DNA of 12,398 nucleotides from Verrucomicrobia bacterium UBA673. GTDB taxonomy: Bacteria; Verrucomicrobiota; Verrucomicrobiia; Limisphaerales; UBA1096. The DNA is taken from the NCBI GenBank assembly GCA_002299785.1, contig DBNL01000126.1, positions 1 to 12,398 on the forward strand. Direction: 5' to 3'. Made by a program: the position numbers and the translations under genes. Below are positions 7,865-12,398 of the stretch, piece by piece. Numbering within the stretch: the stretch's first letter is position 1; the number at the start of each line of letters is the position of its first letter. The notes under the pieces are model-generated. The model was not told where the DNA came from, made no database searches, and saw only the letters and a program-made list of their open reading frames with translations.

Positions 7865-7929
7865 AATATTAGATATTATTATTAACATTCTACTATCTGG
7901 ATCCTCTTGAAAAAACATTATATTTTGGC

Positions 7930-7957
7930 TTGTAAACAATTTGTTATACGATAGTAT
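7930..7957 (+). promoter_or_regulatory. Candidate sigma-70 promoter of the histone-like gene
   Basis: TTGTAA (7930-7935) and TAGTAT (7952-7957) are separated by 16 bp, each matching consensus at four of six positions, about 45 bp before the ATG at 8002. An imperfect inverted repeat GTTATAC-GATA-GTATTAC (7943-7960) overlaps the -10 and could be an operator. The whole 137-bp intergenic stretch (7865-8001) is AT-rich, so chance matches are easy. Confidence 0.3.
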
Positions 7958-8001
7958 TACAGTTTCGCGCAGATATATAGCGAAATAGAACCCAAAAAGA
8001 G

Positions 8002-8589
8002 ATGAGTAAAGATACAGTTAAATTATTCCAACGAGCTCGTGCAGCATTGCAATCCGAAAAGGATTCCCTGTTGAAGGCTTTGGAAATTGCGCAGGCAACT
8101 GCAGCGGATGCTAAAAACAGGCTCGCTGATATTGAAGGTGCATTGGGAGGTGCAGACTCTGCACCAGGCAAGCGCCGTGGTCGCAAGCCAAAGAAGGCCG
8201 CAGGCAAGCGCCGCGGCCGGCCTGCGAAGAAAAAGGCTTCAACGAAGGTGAGAACGTTGACCAAGAAGGCCCCAAAGAAGGCCCCAAAGAAGGCCCCAAA
8301 GAAGGCGGCCAAGAAGGTGGCCAAGAAGGTGGCCAAGAAGCCACCTAAGACAACTAAGAAGAAGGCAGCACCGAAACGGGCCAAGAATGAGCGTTCCTTG
8401 AAGGACTTTGTTTTGCAAGAGACCAAGAACAAGACTCTTAAGCTGGCCGAAATCGCAGTTGCGGTACAGAAGGCTGGCTATAAGTCAAAAAGTAAAAACC
8501 TGAAAAACTCAATTGCTGCTTCAGTGCTTTATAATACTAAGAACAAGAACTTGTTCAAGAAAAGCAAGGACGGTTTCACTGCTGCTTAA
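8002..8589 (+). CDS. Histone H1-like lysine-rich nucleoid protein with AT-hooks
   Basis: The 195-residue protein has three parts. Residues 1-50 form a probable coiled coil (FQRARAALQSEKDSLLKALE onward). Residues 56-130 are extremely Lys/Ala/Pro-rich, with two AT-hook-like cores, KRRGRKPKK (57-65) and KRRGRPAKKK (69-78), followed by six tandem four-residue units (APKK three times, AAKK, VAKK twice). Residues 132-195 look like a small helical domain (LKLAEIAVAVQKAGY, then NLKNSIAASVLYNTKNKNLF) reminiscent of HARE/winged-helix units seen at the ends of such proteins. The middle region resembles eukaryotic H1 tails and bacterial Hc-type proteins that compact DNA, and AT-hooks bind the minor groove of AT-rich DNA. 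It stands alone between an AT-rich leader and two candidate terminators. Start ATG 8002 follows a purine run with short spacing. The function is inferred from composition and motifs. Confidence 0.85.
   Translation: MSKDTVKLFQRARAALQSEKDSLLKALEIAQATAADAKNRLADIEGALGGADSAPGKRRGRKPKKAAGKRRGRPAKKKASTKVRTLTKKAPKKAPKKAPKKAAKKVAKKVAKKPPKTTKKKAAPKRAKNERSLKDFVLQETKNKTLKLAEIAVAVQKAGYKSKSKNLKNSIAASVLYNTKNKNLFKKSKDGFTAA
8269..8340 (+). repeat. Six tandem 12-bp coding repeats in the histone-like gene
   Basis: Six in-frame 12-bp units encode APKK (three identical GCCCCAAAGAAG copies), AAKK and VAKK twice (two identical GTGGCCAAGAAG copies). Identical neighbouring units suggest recent expansion by slippage, so the copy number may differ between strains. 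The repeats cover residues 90-113 of the protein. Confidence 0.9.
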
Positions 8590-8603
8590 TTATTTTTTCA
8601 GAT

Positions 8604-8623
8604 CGGCATTTTTTGCCGTTTTT
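8604..8623 (+). terminator. Short intrinsic terminator after the histone-like gene
   Basis: CGGCA (8604-8608) pairs with TGCCG (8614-8618) around a TTTTT loop and is followed directly by TTTTT (8619-8623), 15 bp after the stop codon. The stem is only 5 bp, so it may be leaky. A far stronger hairpin lies about 45 bp further on. Confidence 0.6.
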
Positions 8624-8634
8624 GTCTGCCTGGT

Positions 8635-8663
8635 TTGAATAGCAGCCAGATAAACGATATTGT
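8635..8663 (+). promoter_or_regulatory. Candidate promoter for hisF
   Basis: TTGAAT (8635-8640) and TATTGT (8658-8663) are spaced by exactly 17 bp, each matching consensus at four of six positions. Transcription would start near 8670, inside the 5' arm of the hairpin before hisF. Such a transcript would lack part of that arm and could not fold the full terminator. No other plausible promoter was seen between the terminators and hisF. Confidence 0.3.
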
Positions 8664-8664
8664 A

Positions 8665-8696
8665 ACTCCCGGCGGCATGAATCGCCGGGAGTTTTT
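8665..8696 (+). terminator. Strong hairpin terminator abutting the hisF start
   Basis: ACTCCCGGCG (8665-8674) pairs perfectly with CGCCGGGAGT (8683-8692) around an 8-base loop, followed by TTTT (8693-8696). It fits an intrinsic terminator for read-through from the histone-like gene. The 3' arm contains GGGAG (8687-8691), the only SD-like sequence before hisF ATG 8703 (11 bp spacing), so the hairpin could also mask the ribosome-binding site. Confidence 0.85.
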
Positions 8697-8702
8697 ATTA
8701 CC

Positions 8703-9479
8703 ATGTTGGCCAAACGAGTGATTCCCTGCCTGGATGTGCACGATGGCGCCGTAACACGCGGGGTGCAGTTTGGCCGTGCGGAGGAGGGTGGCCTGCGCAA
8801 CGTCGGCGACCCGGTCGAGTTGGCTGTCCGATATGATAAGCAGGGTGCTGACGAGATGGTTTTTTTCGATATCACAGCAAGTGCTCACGGCCGCGATACG
8901 ATGGTTGATGTGATGGGGCGAGTGGCGAGTCGTTGTTTTATGCCGCTGACGGTTGGTGGGGGCATTCGCACGGTGGAGGACATGGGCATCATGCTCAAGG
9001 CTGGTGCAGACAAGATCAGTATAAACAGCGCCGCCTTGTCCAAACCGGAGTTAATTCGCGAGGGGGCAGAAAAGTTTGGCAGCCAGTGCATTGTCGTCTC
9101 GGTCGACGCCAAGAAAACTGGTGGTGGCAAATGGGGGGTCATTTCACACGGCGGGCGTAAGGAAACCGGCTTGGACGCGGTCGAGTGGTCAGCCCGTGCT
9201 GTTGAACTCGGCGCTGGCGAGATCGTTTTAAACAGCATTGACGCCGATGGCACGAAGGCCGGCTACGACTTGGAGATCACGAGGCTCATCAGTGAATCCG
9301 TGGATGTGCCTGTGGTGGCCAGCGGCGGCGCCGGTTGTCTCGAGCATATGGCCGAGGTGCTGCACGAGGGCAGGGCCGATGCGGTATTGGCGGCGAGTAT
9401 TTTTCACTATGGCGAATATACCGTCGCCGATGTAAAGGAATTCTTGAAACAGGACGGCATTCCCGTCCGCACGATATAA
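8703..9479 (+). CDS. hisF: Imidazole glycerol phosphate synthase, cyclase subunit
   Basis: This 258-residue TIM-barrel protein has the usual HisF length. HisF uses ammonia delivered by HisH to convert PRFAR into imidazole glycerol phosphate and AICAR in histidine synthesis. The N-terminal RVIPCLDVHDGAVTRGVQF holds catalytic Asp11, and VVSVDAK holds Asp135, equivalent to the second catalytic aspartate. Phosphate-binding segments are TVGGGIR (83-89), SINSAAL (106-112), LNSIDADGTKAGYD (176-189) and VVASGGAG (204-211). No hisH is in the window. hisI starts 8 bp after the stop, so they are co-transcribed. Expression may depend on the hairpin that overlaps its translation signal. Confidence 0.97.
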   Translation: MLAKRVIPCLDVHDGAVTRGVQFGRAEEGGLRNVGDPVELAVRYDKQGADEMVFFDITASAHGRDTMVDVMGRVASRCFMPLTVGGGIRTVEDMGIMLKAGADKISINSAALSKPELIREGAEKFGSQCIVVSVDAKKTGGGKWGVISHGGRKETGLDAVEWSARAVELGAGEIVLNSIDADGTKAGYDLEITRLISESVDVPVVASGGAGCLEHMAEVLHEGRADAVLAASIFHYGEYTVADVKEFLKQDGIPVRTI

Positions 9480-9487
9480 TTTTCCAA

Positions 9488-9871
9488 ATGAAGTTCATTG
9501 AGAAACTAAAGTTCAACTCGGATGGCCTGATTCCGGCCATTATACAGGAAGAAGGAACCGGCCGCGTCTTAATGATGGCCTGGATGAATGAGGCTTCGCT
9601 GAAGTCCACGATCGAGACAGGTAAGACACATTTTTGGAGTCGCTCCCGCCAGAAATACTGGATGAAGGGCGAGTCGAGCGGTCACACGCAGCAGGTCAGC
9701 GACATTGCGTTTGACTGTGACGGCGACACGCTGCTGGTTCAGGTCTCGCAGCATGGTGCGGCCTGCCATGAGGGTTACAAGTCCTGCTTTTTTCGCTCGA
9801 CTCGCGATGGTGAGCGAGTCGAGTTCACTGAAGAACAACTCGTCAACCCTGACGAGGTTTATAAAAAGTAA
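9488..9871 (+). CDS. hisI: Phosphoribosyl-AMP cyclohydrolase (stand-alone HisI)
   Basis: The product is 127 residues, the size of a single-domain cyclohydrolase without the HisE pyrophosphohydrolase half found in many HisIE fusions. It opens the adenine ring of phosphoribosyl-AMP in histidine synthesis. Family stretches are VLMMAWMNEASL (27-38), THFWSRSRQKYWMKGESSGH (47-66) and the metal-binding part, with Cys77 in DCDGD and Cys93/Cys100 in ACHEGYKSC, the zinc ligands of the family, all present. ATG 9488 is chosen because it gives the standard N-terminus; the reading frame extends further upstream but into hisF. There is no visible ribosome-binding site, so coupling with hisF is probable. Confidence 0.96.
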   Translation: MKFIEKLKFNSDGLIPAIIQEEGTGRVLMMAWMNEASLKSTIETGKTHFWSRSRQKYWMKGESSGHTQQVSDIAFDCDGDTLLVQVSQHGAACHEGYKSCFFRSTRDGERVEFTEEQLVNPDEVYKK

Positions 9872-9875
9872 TCCC

Positions 9876-9887
9876 GCTTGGCCAAGC
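9876..9887. repeat. 12-bp palindrome GCTTGGCCAAGC (copy 7, intergenic)
   Basis: The only copy outside a gene, 5 bp after the hisI stop. A second half-site CTTGGCC follows at 9889-9895, allowing an alternative small hairpin. Confidence 0.9.
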
Positions 9888-9904
9888 TCTTGGCCTGTAT
9901 TGTG

Positions 9905-9935
9905 TTGGCGTTTGGGTGTTGGCGCCGTTTATACT
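9905..9935 (+). promoter_or_regulatory. Possible promoter immediately upstream of trpE
   Basis: TATACT (9930-9935) matches the -10 consensus at five of six positions. The best -35 partner is TTGGCG (9905-9910) at a long 19-bp spacing. Transcription would begin near 9942, only about three bases before the trpE ATG, which would give an almost leaderless message. A 6-bp hairpin GGCCAA-GCTC-TTGGCC (9880-9895), without a U-tract, lies upstream. Confidence 0.3.
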
Positions 9936-9944
9936 GTCTGCCGT

Positions 9945-11477
9945 ATGGAATTTTGCCGACCAACCAAGGATAGGTTTTGCCGTCTGGCCGAACAGGGAAA
10001 CCTGATTCCGGTCACGCGCAGACTGTTGGCCGACCAGGAAACCCCGCTGACGGCTTATCGCAAAATCCGCGGCAAGGGGGAGTCGTTTCTTTTTGAGTCG
10101 GTCGAGGGAGGAGAGCACCTCGGCCGCTACTCATTCGTGGGTTGCAACCCGCGGGGGATGATCCGCCAAGTCGGCGACACAGTGGAGTGGACCGAGGGCG
10201 GCCAAGTGAGGGAGACGTACAAGGTTGTCGGCCGTGGCGGGGCCAAGACGGAGGGCCAAGTCTGCGACGGACTTGAGGTTGTCGAGAAAGTTCTGGCTAA
10301 CTACAAGCCGGTGGATGTCGATGGTCTGCCTCGATTCACGGGTGGTGCTCTTGGCTTTGTCGGCCACGAGTTCATCCATGACATCGAGCCTGTTGTGCCG
10401 CGCCCGCCGGAGGACGAGCTTGGCACGCCGACGATTTGTTTCATCATAGCCGATCAACTGCTGGTGTTCGACCGGGTGGCGCAGACGCTGACAATTATCG
10501 TCAATGGCATTATCGGCCCAGGCGGCTCGCCGGCGGAGGTCTACGAGGCGGCGACCAATGAGGTGGAGCGGATCGTGGCAATGCTCGAGCAGTCAAGCGA
10601 ATACAAGCCGGTATCGTTCCCCGACGAGTTGCCGGAGAAGGAATTCCAGTCCAACCAAGAGAAGGATCGTTTTCTCAAGAACGTCGGGAAGGCGAAGGAG
10701 TACATCAACGCTGGTGACATCATTCAGGTCGTCGGTTCGCAGCGTTTTTCCGCCTCGGTGGATGCGTCGCCGCTTGACGTGTATCGCGCGGTACGCTCGA
10801 TCAATCCGTCGCCGTATATGTTCCTGCTGGAGTTCAAGGGCTATTCGCTTGTCGGCGCGTCGCCAGAGATTCATGTGCGCTGCGAGGATCGGCGGGTGGA
10901 GATTCGTCCGATTGCCGGCACGCGGCCCCGGGGCAAAAGCGCCGAGGAAGACTTGCTGCTGGAGAAGGAGTTACTCGCCGACCCAAAGGAGCGCGCCGAG
11001 CACGTGATGCTGGTTGATCTTGCGCGGAACGACATCAGCCGCGTGTGCGACTTCGGCTCGGTGGAGGTGAAAGACCTCATGATTATCGAGCGATACAGCC
11101 ACGTGATGCACATCGTTACGCAGGTGGAGGGGAACCTCACGGAGGAAGACACGCCGTACGACTTGATCCGTGCGACGTTCCCGGCAGGGACGCTCTCCGG
11201 CGCGCCGAAGATTCGAGCGATGCAGATCATCTCCGAGTTTGAGCAGACGACGCGCGGGCCGTACGGCGGCTGCGTCGGTTACTTTTCGTTCACCGGAAAT
11301 CTCGATTGCTGCATCACCATCCGCACGGCGTTGCTGAAGGATGGCAAGGCGTATGTGCAGGCGGGTGGTGGCTGGGTGGCCGACTCGGTGCCAGAGAGCG
11401 AGTTTCAGGAAACGGTCAATAAATCGAAGGCGATGATCAAGGCGCTTGCATTGGCCGAGAGCTTCAGCTCGCAGTAG
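9945..11477 (+). CDS. trpE: Anthranilate synthase component I
   Basis: This 510-residue protein converts chorismate to anthranilate with glutamine-derived ammonia from TrpG, the first step of tryptophan synthesis. The N-terminal domain has FLFESVEGGEHLGRYSFVG (about 48-66), the feedback-binding LLES-type element that favours TrpE over PabB. The chorismate-binding domain shows GDIIQVVGSQRF, YMFLLEFKGYSLVGASPE, RPIAGTRPRG, HVMLVDLARND and GTLSGAPKIRAM, and ends in GGWVADSVPESEFQET. ATG 9945 is selected because it precedes the conserved N-terminus; the open frame extends back into hisI but encodes nothing recognisable there. There is a 73-bp gap after hisI with a candidate promoter. No trpG/pabA is in the window, and the next gene is convergent. 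The GSQRF sequence has Gly where Leu or Phe is more usual. Confidence 0.96.
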   Translation: MEFCRPTKDRFCRLAEQGNLIPVTRRLLADQETPLTAYRKIRGKGESFLFESVEGGEHLGRYSFVGCNPRGMIRQVGDTVEWTEGGQVRETYKVVGRGGAKTEGQVCDGLEVVEKVLANYKPVDVDGLPRFTGGALGFVGHEFIHDIEPVVPRPPEDELGTPTICFIIADQLLVFDRVAQTLTIIVNGIIGPGGSPAEVYEAATNEVERIVAMLEQSSEYKPVSFPDELPEKEFQSNQEKDRFLKNVGKAKEYINAGDIIQVVGSQRFSASVDASPLDVYRAVRSINPSPYMFLLEFKGYSLVGASPEIHVRCEDRRVEIRPIAGTRPRGKSAEEDLLLEKELLADPKERAEHVMLVDLARNDISRVCDFGSVEVKDLMIIERYSHVMHIVTQVEGNLTEEDTPYDLIRATFPAGTLSGAPKIRAMQIISEFEQTTRGPYGGCVGYFSFTGNLDCCITIRTALLKDGKAYVQAGGGWVADSVPESEFQETVNKSKAMIKALALAESFSSQ

Positions 11478-11493
11478 CGCCTAGCCACCAAGC

Positions 11494-11859
11494 TTACGGC
11501 CCAGTGAATAACTCGACGTGGTGGCCGTCGGGGTCGGCGACGAAGAGTTGAGAGGCACCATCAGGGCGGGTGCGGCGTGGCAGATATTCCTGCCCGATGC
11601 TATTGAAATGACCCTCCCACTCGTCGAGATTGTCGGCACGTAGGGCGAAGTGATTGCCTCGTGGCTTGGAGTGGGTGTCCAACTCACGATCGCCGATGAG
11701 GTGCAGTTCCTGAAATTCCCCAAGCCGAAACCAAGCGCCGGGGAAGTCGAACGCAGGCCTTTCCACCGGCTCCAGTTTGAGTGTGCCTCGGTAAAATTCG
11801 CAGCTTTTCTTCACATCGGCGACGTGAAGTGCGACGTGATTAAGTTCATAGTGTGTCAT
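11494..11859 (-). CDS. VOC-family (glyoxalase/bleomycin-resistance-like) metalloprotein
   Basis: This 121-residue protein has the size of a single vicinal-oxygen-chelate monomer with two beta-alpha-beta-beta-beta units. Likely metal ligands sit where the family places them: His8 in LNHVALHV, His53 in QELHLIG, His70 in GNHFALRA, and Glu116 in DPDGHHVELF. The family includes glyoxalase I, dioxygenases, epimerases and fosfomycin/bleomycin resistance proteins. The substrate cannot be told from sequence alone, and no resistance function should be assumed. The start ATG (11857-11859) has no ribosome-binding site. The gene converges on trpE with 16 bp between stop codons and no obvious terminator there, and its start lies 13 bp from the -35 box of the divergent tRNA promoter. 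Confidence 0.88.
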   Translation of the reverse strand: MTHYELNHVALHVADVKKSCEFYRGTLKLEPVERPAFDFPGAWFRLGEFQELHLIGDRELDTHSKPRGNHFALRADNLDEWEGHFNSIGQEYLPRRTRPDGASQLFVADPDGHHVELFTGP

Positions 11860-12269
11860 GCAAAAAATCGGTTGACGGTTAAAAGAGTATCCCTACAATC
11901 GCCGTCCCCTTGGTGGGGTCGTAGCTCAGTTGGTAGAGCACCACAATGGCATTGTGGGGGTCGCTGGTTCGAGACCAGTCGGCTCCACCATTTTCCCTCG
12001 CACTTTTTAAAGAGTGACTCATAAAATTGAAGATATCCTGGTGCGCGATTTTGTGAGGGCTGATTCCCTTTCAGTTTTTTGATTCCCTGGTTGGCGACTG
12101 AGTCGAACAGATACTTGGCCATCTTGCGCTGGAACGCTGGCATGGCCAGTTGAAAGGGAGTATTTCCGTAGAAGTCCAGCGCATTGACGTTAAAGCCCCT
12201 CTTGATGAGCAGTTTCACAATCGCCAAGAGGACGATTATTAAAAGTGCAATGATGGAGGTCGAGCTCAT
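11856..12269 (-). CDS. Putative membrane-anchored single ankyrin-repeat protein, 3' end antisense to tRNA-Ala
   Basis: The open frame gives 137 residues. An N-terminal hydrophobic helix (about 5-22, IIALLIIVLLAIVKLLI) is followed by one ankyrin-like repeat: GFNVNALDFYGNTPFQLAM (25-43) and a helix to KYLFDS. After about residue 60 there is no recognisable domain. Residues 94-119 are the reverse complement of the tRNA, and the last residues overlap the tRNA promoter, ending 4 bp inside the VOC gene start. Ankyrin proteins normally carry several stacked repeats, so this is either a truncated or decayed gene whose original stop is lost, or a small membrane protein with a fortuitous tail. The ATG has no ribosome-binding site. 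The first half looks like real protein; the full reading frame is doubtful. Confidence 0.4.
   Translation of the reverse strand: MSSTSIIALLIIVLLAIVKLLIKRGFNVNALDFYGNTPFQLAMPAFQRKMAKYLFDSVANQGIKKLKGNQPSQNRAPGYLQFYESLFKKCEGKWWSRLVSNQRPPQCHCGALPTELRPHQGDGDCRDTLLTVNRFFA
11872..11899 (+). promoter_or_regulatory. Sigma-70 promoter of the tRNA-Ala gene
   Basis: TTGACG (11872-11877) and TACAAT (11894-11899), each five of six to consensus, are spaced 16 bp apart. The predicted start near 11906 is about nine bases before the tRNA. The segment just after the -10 is GC-rich (CGCCGTCCCC), as in stringently controlled stable-RNA promoters. Confidence 0.75.
11915..11990 (+). tRNA. tRNA-Ala, anticodon GGC
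   Basis: A 76-nt cloverleaf folds completely. The acceptor is GGGGTCG with CGGCTCC, and includes the G3-U70 wobble that is the alanine identity element. The D arm is GCTC...GAGC. The anticodon stem is CCACA/TGTGG with loop ATGGCAT (anticodon at 11948-11950). A 5-base variable loop follows, then T arm GCTGG/CCAGT with TTCGAGA loop. Discriminator A and CCA are encoded. It reads alanine GCC and GCU codons. Confidence 0.97.
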
Positions 12270-12398
12270 GGGTTACCAATGGCAACGTATTAAACCACGA
12301 CAGGCTAGCGGAATCGAACGGATGAGGGAAGGATTACAGGATAGGCAATAAACCTTGTTTTAAACCGGCAGGAAGCGGTAAAATTCCTTCGTTGAAAA

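Noticed and set aside
8269..8340. CRISPR-like array
   Set aside because: The units are contiguous 12-bp coding repeats with no spacers.
7944..8432. Minus-strand open frame opposite the histone-like gene
   Set aside because: Its Phe/Ala/Leu/Gly repeats are the complement of the lysine-rich coding repeats. It is low complexity and has no independent support.
9705..9944. Extended trpE start within hisI
   Set aside because: This is an open frame in the hisI region with no TrpE-like content; the conserved N-terminus begins at ATG 9945.
9872..9944. Tryptophan leader-peptide attenuator before trpE
   Set aside because: No short ORF with tandem Trp codons and no terminator with a U-tract is present.
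12001..12016. Terminator after tRNA-Ala
   Set aside because: CACTTT/AAAGAGTG can form a weak stem, but no T-run follows.
12270..12398. Right-edge region
   Set aside because: No convincing gene, RNA or repeat was found in this 129-bp segment.

Overview
The window reads like a core-genome stretch of a Gram-negative bacterium, most likely Verrucomicrobiota or a close PVC relative. This is an inference. It rests on LPS-export genes (an outer membrane) placed directly beside an HPr kinase gene, a large multi-module LptA-like protein, and a lysine-rich histone H1-like protein with AT-hooks. Most coding DNA is moderately GC-rich, except for an AT-rich island at about 7740-8000. No phage, transposon, CRISPR or toxin-antitoxin cassette is visible.

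Layout, left to right. (1) Plus strand, 1-5843: the 3' part of a UxaA/GarD-family dehydratase gene, a glutaredoxin-like gene, lipA (lipoyl synthase), a long LptA/OstA-like gene, lptB, hprK and a small uncharacterised gene. From lipA onward spacing is very tight: 10 bp between lipA and the lptA-like gene, 1 bp between lptB and hprK, and ATGA stop/start overlaps at lptA-like/lptB and at hprK/small gene. This suggests one operon. (2) moeA (molybdenum cofactor synthesis) on the minus strand converges on that operon and overlaps it by 7 bp. (3) ubiE/menG (quinone methyltransferase) diverges from moeA. It runs into the AT-rich island, which precedes the histone-like gene. That gene is followed by two candidate terminators. 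(4) hisF, hisI and trpE follow on the plus strand, a small mixed histidine/tryptophan cluster. (5) A VOC-family (glyoxalase-like) gene converges on trpE. Next come a tRNA-Ala(GGC) gene with a strong promoter and an opposing membrane-anchored single-ankyrin ORF whose 3' end runs antisense through the tRNA.

How the genes fit together: the lptA-like and lptB products would supply the periplasmic bridge and the cytoplasmic ATPase of LPS transport. HprK would phosphorylate HPr, but no HPr gene is in the window. HisF and HisI act in histidine synthesis and TrpE commits chorismate to tryptophan.

The least expected signals are non-coding. The 10-bp palindrome CTTGGCCAAG occurs exactly seven times in 12.4 kb, three times extended to CGCTTGGCCAAGCG, in two reading frames and once between genes. 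A perfect 10-bp terminator hairpin just before hisF carries the only SD-like sequence of hisF in its 3' arm. Otherwise the window looks like ordinary housekeeping DNA, and I did not find a clearly novel multi-gene system.
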